Positions 1 through 9,798 of a DNA stretch of 64,000 bases are shown piece by piece. Within the stretch, counting starts at the first letter, position 1. The number at the start of each line of letters is the position of its first letter. The DNA is taken from NCBI GenBank assembly GCA_963789535.1, contig CAWBKU010000005.1, positions 1,426,001 to 1,490,000 of the forward strand, in the 5' to 3' direction. Under the pieces are notes generated by a model. It was not told the origin of the DNA. It did no database searches and worked only from the letters and a program-made list of their open reading frames with translations. This DNA comes from CAVXHQ01 sp963789535. GTDB lineage: Bacteria; Pseudomonadota; Alphaproteobacteria; Rhodobacterales; Rhodobacteraceae. The position numbers and the translations under genes are program-made.

Positions 1-841
<841 letters not shown>

Positions 842-897
842 GGCGTCCTCGCTGGGGTTGCCGGTGGCCTTAGCCCAAGGGCGCGCCCGGTGCCAGT

Positions 898-970
898 GGG
901 GAGGGGGCGCTGCCCCCGCGCTGCGCGCCCCCCGGAGGTGTTACGGCAACGTGAACGGGGGGGCGGCGCA
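898..970 (+). repeat. intergenic GC-rich hairpin repeat, copy 1
   Basis: This lies between metG and the aminotransferase. It has a GGGGGC-GCT-GCCCCC hairpin (903-917), then a GGAGGTGTTA block, then GCAACGTGAACGGGGG. The same last block recurs at 59186-59208 with few changes, and related blocks with TATTT lie at about 36000 and at 41493-41765. All copies sit in spacers next to gene ends. It is probably a family of short intergenic elements that could act as terminators or mRNA 3' ends; that role is an inference. Confidence 0.5.
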
Positions 971-989
971 TGTCGGAGAAGGCGCGGGG

Positions 990-2411
990 TCAGCCCAGCG
1001 GCGAGGTGCTGTGGTCGGTGGCGATGTCCATGTGCCCCTCCTTGCGGGCCCAGTCGTGGGTCTCGTCCAGCGCCCTGGTCGCGCGCTCGACCAGCAGGTC
1101 CGCCTCTTCGTGGGTCAGGACCAGCGGCGGCGAGATGATCATCCGGTCGCCGACGTGGCGCATCACGAGGCCGTTGGCGAAACAGCGGGTGCGGCAGTAG
1201 AGGCCGATGGTGCCCGCGTCGACGGCGAAGGGCGCGCGCGATGGCTTGTGCGGCGTCAGGGCAAGCGCGCCCATCATGCCGGCGGTCCGCGCCTCGCCGA
1301 CCAGCGGGTGATCGGCGAGCGTGGCCCATTTCGCGCCGAGGTAGGGGCCGATGTCGTTCGCCACATAGTCGACGATGTTCTCTTCCTCGAGGATGCGGAT
1401 GTTCTCGAGCGCGACGGCGGCGGCGACCGGGTGGCCGGAATAGGTGTAGCCGTGGGCGAACTCGCTGGCGCCGATCACGGCGGCGATCCTGTCGCTGACG
1501 ATCGAGCCGCCGATCGGCACGTAGCCGGACGAAAGCCCCTTGGCGACGGTCATGATGTCGGGCCGCGCGCCGACGGTGGTCGAGCCGAACCAGTTGCCGG
1601 TGCGTCCGAAGCCGCAGATCACCTCGTCGGCGATGAGCAGGATTTCGTGCGCGTCGCAGATCGCCTGCACGGCGGGCCAGTAGCTCTCGGGGGGGATGAT
1701 GACGCCGCCGGCCCCCTGGATCGGTTCGGCGATGAAGGCCGCGACGCGGTCCTCGCCGAGTTCGGCGATCCGGTCGGCGAGTTGCTGCGCCATGGCACGG
1801 CCGAAGTCGTCGGGCGTGGCGTCTCCGCCCTCGGCCCACCAGTGCGGCTGATCGATGTGGACGATGTCCGGGATCGGCAGGCCGCCCTGTTCGTGCATGA
1901 AGCTCATGCCGCCGAGGCTGCCGCCGCCCATGGTCGAGCCGTGGTAGCCGTTCTTGCGACCGATGATGATCGTCTTTTCCGGTTTGCCCATCTCGGACCA
2001 GTAGTGCCGGACGAGGCGGATGTTGGTGTCGTTCGCCTCGGACCCCGATCCGGCGAAGAACACGTGGTTCAGGTCGCCGGGTGCGATTTGTGCAAGTTTC
2101 GCCGAGAGGGCGATGGCCGGAACATGGGTTGTCTGGAAGAACGTGTTGTAGAATGACAATTCGCGGATCTGGCGCGCCGCGACCTCGGCAAGCTCCTCGC
2201 GGCCGTAGCCGACGTTCACGCACCAGAGGCCGGCCATGGCATCGAGGATTTCGTGCCCTTCGCTGTCGGTCAGCCAGACGCCCTTGGCCCGGGTGATGAC
2301 GCGGGCGCCAACCTTTGCCAGGTCGTCGCCATGGGTGAACGGGTGCATGTGGTGCGCGGCGTCGAGGGCCTGAAGGTCGGCGGTCGGCAGGTGGTTGGTG
2401 ATCTTGTTCAT
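990..2411 (-). CDS. class III (omega) aminotransferase, PLP-dependent
   Basis: A 473-residue fold-type I, class III aminotransferase that probably moves the amino group of an omega-amine (putrescine, a diamine or taurine) to pyruvate; the substrate cannot be read from sequence. Visible motifs: GSGSEAND at 121-128 (cofactor phosphate binding), ADEVICGFGRTG at 261-272 (the Asp that contacts the PLP ring), and the Schiff-base lysine in AKGLSSGYVP at about 291. The start at 2411 has a GAGGA box upstream. It is divergent from the Rieske flavoprotein operon at 2564 and shares its 150-base promoter spacer, so co-regulation is possible but unproven. Confidence 0.88.
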   Translation of the reverse strand: MNKITNHLPTADLQALDAAHHMHPFTHGDDLAKVGARVITRAKGVWLTDSEGHEILDAMAGLWCVNVGYGREELAEVAARQIRELSFYNTFFQTTHVPAIALSAKLAQIAPGDLNHVFFAGSGSEANDTNIRLVRHYWSEMGKPEKTIIIGRKNGYHGSTMGGGSLGGMSFMHEQGGLPIPDIVHIDQPHWWAEGGDATPDDFGRAMAQQLADRIAELGEDRVAAFIAEPIQGAGGVIIPPESYWPAVQAICDAHEILLIADEVICGFGRTGNWFGSTTVGARPDIMTVAKGLSSGYVPIGGSIVSDRIAAVIGASEFAHGYTYSGHPVAAAVALENIRILEEENIVDYVANDIGPYLGAKWATLADHPLVGEARTAGMMGALALTPHKPSRAPFAVDAGTIGLYCRTRCFANGLVMRHVGDRMIISPPLVLTHEEADLLVERATRALDETHDWARKEGHMDIATDHSTSPLG

Positions 2412-2563
2412 GGCGTCCTCGGGATGCGCGGCAGAGTCGGCGCCAAGATGGCCGCTTTGCCGGGCGGCGTCCATGGGCGCTTCACTTGGACGTGAAAGGG
2501 GTAGGTGGACGCGGCGGATCGTGTTCTGGTGACCGCACTGCCCCTGACCCGCCGAGGATGCCC

Positions 2564-4174
2564 ATGCGACGACACGCCCTGATGCAGCGCGCCGATCTGG
2601 CCGACCGCGACCCGACCTATGCGATCGTGGGCGAGGTCGACCTCGTGGTGGTCGCCTGGGACGACGCGGTCTCGGTGTTCTACGGGCGGTGCCTGCACCG
2701 CGGCGCGCTCATGTCGGACGGGTTCGTGCGGGGCAAGGACCTGATCTGCGGGGTGCACAACTGGGATTACCGGCTCGACAGCGGCGTCTCGGCCTATGCC
2801 AACCAAGAGGTGCTGCCGAAGTTCGCGGCCTGGGTCGAGGGCGGGGATATCTGCGTCGACGCCGACGAGATCGCGGCCTGGGGTCAGGACCATCCGCAGC
2901 CCTACAACCGCGACGCCTATCTCGGCCTCTATGCCGACCCCACCCATGCCGATACCGGCGAGCCGAAGACCGGCGAAATCCACCGATACGCCGCGAATGG
3001 CCTGAGCAAGACGGGGCATCACGGCACCGTCGAGGCGATGGGGGTTCTGCGCGAGAGCCTGCCCGACTGGGACGACATCCAGATCCTGACCGGGCAGTTG
3101 GCGCGGATGCCGCTGCTGGACGATCATCCCGTCGGCACCGAGGTGGTGATCGGGCCGAACGCGCAAAAGCCGTTGCGCCTCGAGATACCGCTCTTCGTGT
3201 CGGACATGAGTTTCGGGGCGCTGTCGGAACCGGCCAAGGTGGCGCTGGCGATGGGCGCCGAGCGCGCCGGGACCGGCATCTGCTCGGGCGAGGGCGGCGT
3301 GCTGCCCGAGGAGCAGGCGGAGAATTCGCGCTATTTCTATGAGTTGGCCTCGGCCCGGTTCGGGTTCGACTGGGACAGGGTGCGCGCCTCGAAGGCGTTC
3401 CATTTCAAGGGCGGGCAGGGCGCCAAGACCGGCACCGGCGGGCACCTGCCGGGGGCCAAGGTCACGGCGCGGATCGCCGACGTGCGGGGACTTGCGCCGG
3501 GCGAGGACGCGATCTCGCCCGCGCGGTTCCCGGACTGGACCGACGTGGCGCAGATCAGGGAGTTCGCCGACGAGGTGCGCAGCCGGACGGGCGGGATCCC
3601 GATCGGCTACAAGCTCTCGGCCCAGCATATCGAGGACGATATCGACGCGGCCCTCGAGGTGGGCGTCGACTATATCATCCTCGACGGACGCGGCGGCGGC
3701 ACGGGGGCGGCACCGGCGCTGTTTCGCGACCATATCTCGGTGCCGACGATCCCGGCACTGGCCCGCGCGCGGGCGCATCTGGACCGGCTCGACCGCGGCG
3801 ACGTGACGCTGGTCATCACCGGCGGGCTGCGCACCGCGGCCGATTTCATCAAGGCGCTGGCGCTGGGCGCCGACGCGGTGGCGGTGGCCAATTCGGCGAT
3901 GCAGGCGATCGGCTGCATCGCGATGCGGGCCTGCCATACCAACAATTGCCCCGTCGGCATCGCCACGCAGCGGCCCGATCTGGTGAGCCGGATCGTGGTC
4001 GAGAAGTCCGCCGAACGGCTGACCAATTTCCTCACCGCCTCGACGGAGTTGATGAAGGTGATGGCGCGCGCCTGCGGCCACGACCATCTGGCGAAGTTCG
4101 AGGCGCGCGATCTTACGACGTGGAAACGCGGGATGGCGGACCTGTCGGGTGTGTCATTCGGTGGCGTCCGGTGA
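2564..4174 (+). CDS. Rieske-domain glutamate-synthase-like FMN oxidoreductase
   Basis: A 536-residue fusion. An N-terminal Rieske [2Fe-2S] module has C43-x-H45 and C62-x2-H65. The rest is the FMN-binding domain of glutamate synthase: SDMSFGALS at 213-221, GKGGQ-type FKGGQGAKTGTGGHLPGAK at about 281-299, DGRGGGTGAAP at 374-384, and the [3Fe-4S] ligands C451-x5-C457-x4-C462. The Ntn-type glutamine amidotransferase domain of true GltB is absent, so ammonia or an amine would have to be the nitrogen donor, or the enzyme runs as an amino-acid dehydrogenase. The start at ATG 2564 is preferred because CGAGG lies six bases upstream. It is the first gene of a tightly overlapping operon. Confidence 0.85.
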   Translation: MRRHALMQRADLADRDPTYAIVGEVDLVVVAWDDAVSVFYGRCLHRGALMSDGFVRGKDLICGVHNWDYRLDSGVSAYANQEVLPKFAAWVEGGDICVDADEIAAWGQDHPQPYNRDAYLGLYADPTHADTGEPKTGEIHRYAANGLSKTGHHGTVEAMGVLRESLPDWDDIQILTGQLARMPLLDDHPVGTEVVIGPNAQKPLRLEIPLFVSDMSFGALSEPAKVALAMGAERAGTGICSGEGGVLPEEQAENSRYFYELASARFGFDWDRVRASKAFHFKGGQGAKTGTGGHLPGAKVTARIADVRGLAPGEDAISPARFPDWTDVAQIREFADEVRSRTGGIPIGYKLSAQHIEDDIDAALEVGVDYIILDGRGGGTGAAPALFRDHISVPTIPALARARAHLDRLDRGDVTLVITGGLRTAADFIKALALGADAVAVANSAMQAIGCIAMRACHTNNCPVGIATQRPDLVSRIVVEKSAERLTNFLTASTELMKVMARACGHDHLAKFEARDLTTWKRGMADLSGVSFGGVR

Positions 4175-4536
4175 ACGAGGCAGAGGCGATCCTCTGGGCC
4201 GCAAGGCTCTGGGCCGGGGCGGGCACGGCGGTGGCGCTGGCGTTCCTCACGGTCGGGATCGGCCGGGTGGATGCGGATGCGGCGCGGGCCTATGTGTTCC
4301 GCCCGCTGCTGGTCCCCGGCATCCTCGTGCTCTGGCCGCTGGTCCTGTGGCGCTGGCGGATGCTGGCCACGGGCGCCGACGATCCGCAGGCCCGGCATCG
4401 TCCGCGGCGCGACAGCCATCTGGCAATTGCCGCGGCGCTGTGCGTCGGAATCGCGGCGGCCTTCGTCGTGGGCCTCGGTGCGCGGCAGACCTGGCCCGCC
4501 GATTTTGCGCCGGTCCGCCTCGAGGCGCCGGAATGA
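4171..4536 (+). CDS. small three-helix membrane protein of unknown function
   Basis: A 121-residue protein starting at GTG 4171, which overlaps the stop of the upstream flavoprotein gene (GTGA). It has about three hydrophobic segments: residues 5-27, 40-62 and 82-103. A basic loop (RHRPRRD) separates the second and third. I recognise no family. The translational coupling to the Rieske flavoprotein and the closeness of the cytochrome gene (7 bases downstream) suggest a subunit or assembly partner of the same membrane complex. Confidence 0.75.
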   Translation: MNEAEAILWAARLWAGAGTAVALAFLTVGIGRVDADAARAYVFRPLLVPGILVLWPLVLWRWRMLATGADDPQARHRPRRDSHLAIAAALCVGIAAAFVVGLGARQTWPADFAPVRLEAPE

Positions 4537-4543
4537 CCCCGCG

Positions 4544-5590
4544 ATGAGCGTCAAATACATCCCCGTCCAGTGGAACCGCGCCAAATGGATATATGACGCG
4601 GCGATGCTGGCGGCAGTCGGGGCGTTCCTGTGGCTGTTCCTCTATGTCGCGCCCGAGGTGCTCGGTTTCGAACGCCCGATCAACACCCAGGTCCACAATG
4701 CCCGCGCCTTCGGCGCCGCCGCGTTCCTCATGCTCACGGTGATCCTGTGCATCGGCCCTCTGGCGCGGCTCGATACGCGGTTTCTGCCGCTCCTCTACAA
4801 TCGCCGCCATTTCGGGGTGATGACCCTCTTCGTGGCGATCACCCATGCAAGCTATATCCTGAACTGGTATTTCGCCTTTTCCGACGCGCCGGCGGTCGAG
4901 AACCTGCTCTTCGCCAATACCTCGTATTTGCAGATCGCCGGTTTCCCGTTCGAGGTGTTCGGCATCTTCGCCCTCCTCGTCCTGCTCATCCTAGCCGCCA
5001 CCAGCCACGATTTCTGGATGAAGTTCCTCACCCCGCCGGTGTGGAAGCGGCTGCATTCGCTGATCTATCTGGCCTATGTGGCGGTGGTGGCGCATGTGGC
5101 ACTCGGCGTCTTGCAGGACCAGCAGAACCACGTCACGACGGCGATCTTCATCGGAGGGGCGCTGACGGTCGGCGCCCTCCATCTGGCGGCGGCACTGGCG
5201 GAACGTCGCCACGGGGACGAGGCCGGGACCGCGACCGGCGGGTGGGTCGACATCTGCGCCGCCGCCGACATCGCCGAGGGCCGGGCCCGCGTCGGCGTCC
5301 TGCCCGGCGGCGCGCGGGTCGCGGTGTTCCGCCACGAGGGGCGGCTCAGCGCCATTTCCAACGCCTGCGCGCACCAGAACGGTCCGCTGGGCGAGGGGCG
5401 GATTCTCGATTGCCTCGTCACCTGTCCGTGGCACGGATTTCAATACGATGTCAGAACCGGACGGTCCCCGGCACCGTTCACCGAGACCGTCCCGACCTAC
5501 CGGCTGCGCCTCGATGCGGGCCGGGTGCTGGTCGATCCGCACGCCAATCCGCCCGGCACCCCCGTCGATCCCGTAGAGGCCCCGGCATGA
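4544..5590 (+). CDS. ferric-reductase-like membrane cytochrome with C-terminal Rieske domain
   Basis: A 348-residue protein. The first 220 residues form a multi-helix ferric-reductase-like transmembrane domain with two histidine pairs spaced as for stacked b-hemes: H89-x11-H101 and H171-x12-H184. Residues about 233-340 form a Rieske [2Fe-2S] domain with C275-x-H277 and C294-x2-H297. It lacks the FAD/NAD(P)H domain of true ferric reductases and NADPH oxidases, so electrons probably enter or leave through the Rieske cluster. This suits electron exchange with the Rieske flavoprotein encoded first in the operon. The start ATG 4544 lies 7 bases after the previous stop. The family-level call is strong; the direction of electron flow is an inference. 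Confidence 0.83.
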   Translation: MSVKYIPVQWNRAKWIYDAAMLAAVGAFLWLFLYVAPEVLGFERPINTQVHNARAFGAAAFLMLTVILCIGPLARLDTRFLPLLYNRRHFGVMTLFVAITHASYILNWYFAFSDAPAVENLLFANTSYLQIAGFPFEVFGIFALLVLLILAATSHDFWMKFLTPPVWKRLHSLIYLAYVAVVAHVALGVLQDQQNHVTTAIFIGGALTVGALHLAAALAERRHGDEAGTATGGWVDICAAADIAEGRARVGVLPGGARVAVFRHEGRLSAISNACAHQNGPLGEGRILDCLVTCPWHGFQYDVRTGRSPAPFTETVPTYRLRLDAGRVLVDPHANPPGTPVDPVEAPA

Positions 5591-6345
5591 CCGAAAAACC
5601 GTTCTTCGTCGGCTATCTCGCCTGTCCCGACGAGTTGCGCCGGTTCCTGTTCGTCGCTGTCGCGGCGCTGCTGGCGACCTTTGCCCTTACCGGCCTGACC
5701 ATCGGCGCAACGCAGGACGATCCCGGTGCGGCTGCGTTCCGGTTCGACTATGGACGGCAGGACGTGACCGGCGTCGTCGAACTCACCCCCTATCCGATCC
5801 TGCACATCACGGCGGGCACCGACCGCCTGCCCACCGGCCAGACCATCTTCATGGTCGCCGCCGACAAGTCCGGCGTCGATGCCGCCGCCGCGCCGCTGGC
5901 GGGGGGACTGGCCCTCGCGTCGGGCGCGGTGCTCGAGCGCGGCGCCCTCGACATGCTGCAACTTCGGAACGGGGCCAACGGGCTGATGGAGGCGGCGGCG
6001 GGCGACGTGCCCGAAATCGCCGTCGAGCCGTTGGGTCGCTGGTTGCTGGCGGGCGAGATCAATGACGGCAAGTGCCTCGCCGGAGCGATGCGCCCCGGGC
6101 GGGGCCTTGCCCACAAGGCCTGTGCGAACCTGTGCCTGCTGGGCGAGGTGCCGCCCGTGTTCGTGACGAGCCAGCCTGTCGAAGGCTCTGACTTCATGCT
6201 GATGACCGGCCCCGATGGCACCGAACTGCCGCTCGCGGCCTATGATTTCGTGGGCCAGTTCGTCACCGTCGAGGGGCTGCTGTCGCGCCACGGCAGCCTG
6301 CTGGTCTTTGCCATCGACCCCGCCACACTGGCGCTTGCGGAATGA
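5587..6345 (+). CDS. membrane-anchored protein with conserved-looking Cys/His motif, function unknown
   Basis: A 252-residue protein starting at ATG 5587, overlapping the cytochrome stop by four bases. One N-terminal helix (about residues 18-40) would anchor a large, probably periplasmic, domain. The domain contains G-E-I-N-D-G-K-C163 followed by H176-K-A-C179-x3-C183 and then PPVFV. This Cys/His set could bind a metal, heme or cluster. I do not recognise a named family. Its place directly after the Rieske cytochrome suggests an outward-facing redox partner. Confidence 0.75.
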   Translation: MTEKPFFVGYLACPDELRRFLFVAVAALLATFALTGLTIGATQDDPGAAAFRFDYGRQDVTGVVELTPYPILHITAGTDRLPTGQTIFMVAADKSGVDAAAAPLAGGLALASGAVLERGALDMLQLRNGANGLMEAAAGDVPEIAVEPLGRWLLAGEINDGKCLAGAMRPGRGLAHKACANLCLLGEVPPVFVTSQPVEGSDFMLMTGPDGTELPLAAYDFVGQFVTVEGLLSRHGSLLVFAIDPATLALAE

Positions 6346-6584
6346 GGCGCGCGGCGATCATCGGGCTGACGGTGCTGACCGGCGCGGCCCTCCTCTATGT
6401 CTCGCGGTTCTGGTTCGTGTCCCTCTGGCCCCGGAACGCGGTTCTGCCACCGCAGGGCGGCCTCCTCGCAGGCTGGCTGCGGGGCACGCCGCTGGCACCG
6501 TTCGAGGCGCTGATCTGGGCGGCAGGGGCATTCGTCGTGCTGACGGGGGTGCAGAAACTCGCCGACCGCATCGACCGCGACTAA
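6342..6584 (+). CDS. small two-helix membrane protein, last gene of the Rieske operon
   Basis: An 80-residue protein with two hydrophobic segments (about 4-27 and 51-70) joined by a loop rich in Pro and Gly. Its ATG overlaps the upstream stop (ATGA), so it is translationally coupled. It ends with TAA at 6582-6584 and overlaps the stop of the convergent helicase gene by a few bases. No family was recognised. Its role is probably structural within the same membrane module. Confidence 0.7.
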   Translation: MRRAAIIGLTVLTGAALLYVSRFWFVSLWPRNAVLPPQGGLLAGWLRGTPLAPFEALIWAAGAFVVLTGVQKLADRIDRD

Positions 6585-9023
6585 CGCCGGAGCAGGAACG
6601 GTGCCCTGCGCTCGGGCTTCTTGCCGTTGTCGGCCAGACCCGCCTCGGCCAGCAGACGCTCGGCCGTCTCGGCCAGCAACTTTTCGCGCCCTTCGCCGAC
6701 GATCGGCACCCGCCCGGGTTCGAGGCAGAGGGGGGCGGCGAGCGGCGAGACGCGGTCGAGGACCACATGGTCGATGCGGCCCGCCGTGCGCGCGATCATC
6801 TCCTCGATCCGGCCGAAATCGACGAGGCCGCGCAGCGCCTCTTCGCGGGTGATCCGCAGCATCAGGTGGTCGGGGTCGTATTTCGACCAGTGTGTCATAG
6901 AGGATGTCGGAGGAAAACGTCGCCTGACGCCCGGATTTGCGGGCCTGCGGCAGGTTGCGCTCGATCAGCCCGGCGATGGTCGCCGACGCGCGGAACGTCC
7001 GCTTCATCACCGCATTGCCCGACAGCCACGTCTCGAACCCGGCGCGCAGGTCGTCGCCCCGAAACAGCGGTGCGGGGTCGGTCACGGGGGTCAGGGACCA
7101 GACCATCGTGGCATAGTCGGTCGCAACGAAGCCGATCGGGTCGAGGCCCTGTTCCTCCATCCGCTTGGTCAGAAGCAGGCCCAGCGTCTGCTGCGCATTG
7201 CGCCCGGCAAAGCCGTAGAACACCGTATGGGGCCGCCCGTCGAAGGGGAAACTCTCGACGAGGATCGTGTCCGCCTCGGGCAGTTTCGAGACCTTGCGCT
7301 GCAGGTCGAGCCATTCGGCGGTATGGCCGGGCAGTTCCGGCCAGGTCTCGCGCCGGAACATCGCGAGGATCCGGGCGGACAGTTGCGTCGACGTGGCGAA
7401 CTTCGTCCCCATGAACGTCGCGAGTTTCGGCTGCTTGTCGGCCCGCCGCGTCACCTCGACGGCCATCTCGCGCAGGCCCTCGTAGCGCACGACCTGCCCG
7501 CCGATGAGAAAGGTGTCGCCGACCGAGAGCGTGGCGGCGAACGCCTCCTCGACCTCGCCCAGCGGTTTGAACGCCCCGCGCAGCCGCACCTTGAGGGTGT
7601 CGGTGTCCTGGATGGTGCCGATGTTCATCCGGATGCGCTGGGCGGCGCGCGGGTCGCGCAGGTGCCATTTGCCCTCGGTCTGCATCAGGCGCTGCCAGCG
7701 GTCGTAGGCGCGCAGGGCGTAGCCGCCGGTCGCGCAGAAATCGAGGCAATCGTCGAAGGCGGCGCGGGAGAGGCCCGCATAGGCACCCACCGTGCGGACC
7801 TCGGCGAAGAGGTCGTCTTCTGAAAACGGCCCCGCACAGGCGCGGATCAGGATGTGCTGGCAGAGCACGTCGCGCGGCCCCGGCCCCTTGGGATCGCCGT
7901 CGAGGGCATGGGCGCGCGCCGCCTCGAGGGCCGCGACGCATTCCACGATCTCGAACCGGTTGGCGGGCACCAGCAGCGCCTTGGACGGCGCGTTGTAGCG
8001 GTGGTTGGCGCGCCCGATCCGCTGGATCAGACGCTTGACGTTCTTTGGTGCGCCGACCTGTATCACGAGGTCCACGTCGCCCCAGTCGATGCCGAGGTCG
8101 AGCGAGCCGGTGCAGACGATGGCGCGCAACTGCCCCGCCACCATCGCCGCCTCGACCCGCTCGCGCTGGCTGCGGTCGAGCGAGCCGTGGTGGATGCCGA
8201 TCGGCAGATCCTCGTCGTTGGCGAGCCAGAGGGTGTGAAAGAAGATTTCCGCCTGCGCGCGGGTGTTGTGGAAGATGAGGGTCGTCCGGTGGCGCTTCAC
8301 CTCGCGCAGGACCGCCGGGATCGCATAGCGCCCGCCGCCCCCCGACCAGGGTGGCAATTCGTCCGTCACCATCATCGCGATGTCCGGCTCTGGCCCCGGA
8401 TCGGCGTAGAGGATCTCGCAGGGTGCCGGATGACACGCCAACCCTGCCGCAATCGCCGCCGGATCCTCGACCGTCGCCGACAGGCCGACCCGGCGCAATC
8501 CGGGCGCAAGCGCTTGCAGGCGCGACAGCGCCAGCATGAGCTGGTCGCCCCGCTTGCTCTCGGCGAGCGCGTGGATCTCGTCGACGATGACCCGCCGCAG
8601 ACCGGCGAAGATGCGCGGCGCGTCCTCGTAACTGACCAGCAACGCAAGGCTTTCGGGTGTCGTCAGCAGGATGTGCGGCGGATCGCCCCGCTGGCGGCGT
8701 TTCTGGGTATAGGAGGTGTCGCCGGTCCGGTCCTCGATCCGGATGGGAAGGCCCATCTCCTCGACCGGGGTGCGCAGATTGCGCCGGATGTCGGCCGCCA
8801 GCGCCTTGAGAGGCGAGACGTAGAGCGTGTGCATCCCCTGGTGCCCGCCGTCCGCAAGTTCCGACAGCGTCGGCAGGAACCCGGCCAGCGTCTTGCCCCC
8901 CCCGGTCGGCGCGATCAGCAGCAGGGCGGGGGCATCGGCCCGTTCCAGCATCCGGTCCTGATGCGGATGCAGCGACCAGCCGCGGTTCCGGAACCAGTCG
9001 TCGAAGGCGGCGGGGAGGGGCAC
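6581..9023 (-). pseudogene. Lhr-type (ligase-associated) DEAD/DEAH helicase, apparent single-base frameshift
   Basis: Superfamily 2 helicase of the bacterial Lhr type, usually found with an ATP-dependent DNA ligase in repair clusters. Motifs: Walker A APTGGGKT at about residues 38-45, Walker B VDEIHAL, SAT motif LSATVEDP, and motif VI QRIGRANHR. After SSDILYDTL (about 6890) the frame shifts. The conserved C-terminus (KYDPDHLMLRITREEALRG and on) continues in the next frame to TAG at 6581. Removing one G from the GG at 6887-6888 restores an 813-residue protein. The proposed start is GTG 9023, because the family begins just before AAFDDWF and no ATG is in frame nearby. Either a real mutation or a sequencing error. 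Confidence 0.85.
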
Positions 9024-9171
9024 GGCGCGGGCCTTCGCATGGGGCGGCAGACATCGGGGATATGTCGGCTGCGGCGCACCGGCGCAAGCGGCCTGCGGGC
9101 AGAAGTCGCACGGGGCGGAACATTCGCGGCGCCCGGCGATTACCTTTGCATCCGACCGGAAGGCGCCCGAA

Positions 9172-9798
9172 ATGTTCGACTGGATCAGTGGCCTGATCGA
9201 CACCGTCGGCGCGCCCGGCATCGCGTTGCTGATGTTCCTCGAGAACGTCTTTCCGCCGATCCCCTCGGAACTCATCATGCCGCTGGCGGGATTCAGCGCC
9301 GCGAGCGGGAGCGTGCCGCTCTGGGCGGTGCTGGTGGCGGGCACGGCGGGGTCGCTGGCCGGGGCGATGCTGTGGTACTGGATCGGCCTGCGGATCGGCG
9401 AGGAACGTCTTAAACGGCTCGCGGCGCGGCATGGCCGCTGGCTTACGCTCTCGCCCGACGATATCGAGCGGTCCCGCGCGTGGTTCGACCGTCATGGCGG
9501 CATGGCGGTGCTGATCGGGCGCCTGATCCCGACGGTGCGCACCTTCATCTCTGTCCCCGCCGGTGTCGCGCGGATGCCGTTGTGGTCGTTCATGGCCTAT
9601 ACGACGCTCGGCACCGCCGTCTGGACGACGCTGCTCGCGCTGGCGGGATATGTGCTCGGGTCGAACTATGCCGCCGTCGCGGACTGGCTCAACCCGGTCT
9701 CGACGGCGGTTCTGGTCCTGCTGATCGCAATCTATCTCTACCGGGTCGTGACATACGATCCGGGCGGGTCGTCGGCGTCCGACGAGACTAGTGGATGA
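9172..9798 (+). CDS. DedA family membrane protein
   Basis: A 208-residue inner-membrane protein of the DedA/SNARE-associated family, whose members are linked to lipid flipping and membrane homeostasis. The family signatures are present: ENVFPPIPSE near residue 24 and GRLIPTVRTFISVPAG near residue 117, with about five hydrophobic segments and re-entrant regions. The last 20 residues are polar. The start at ATG 9172 follows a divergent spacer shared with the helicase. The 3' end overlaps the convergent AAA+ ATPase gene by 11 bases. Confidence 0.92.
   Translation: MFDWISGLIDTVGAPGIALLMFLENVFPPIPSELIMPLAGFSAASGSVPLWAVLVAGTAGSLAGAMLWYWIGLRIGEERLKRLAARHGRWLTLSPDDIERSRAWFDRHGGMAVLIGRLIPTVRTFISVPAGVARMPLWSFMAYTTLGTAVWTTLLALAGYVLGSNYAAVADWLNPVSTAVLVLLIAIYLYRVVTYDPGGSSASDETSG

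Noticed and set aside
2408..4087. 559-residue minus-strand frame over the Rieske flavoprotein
   Set aside because: It is exactly antisense to a gene with clear Rieske and GltB motifs, and its own composition (His/Arg/Gly-rich) is typical of a shadow frame.
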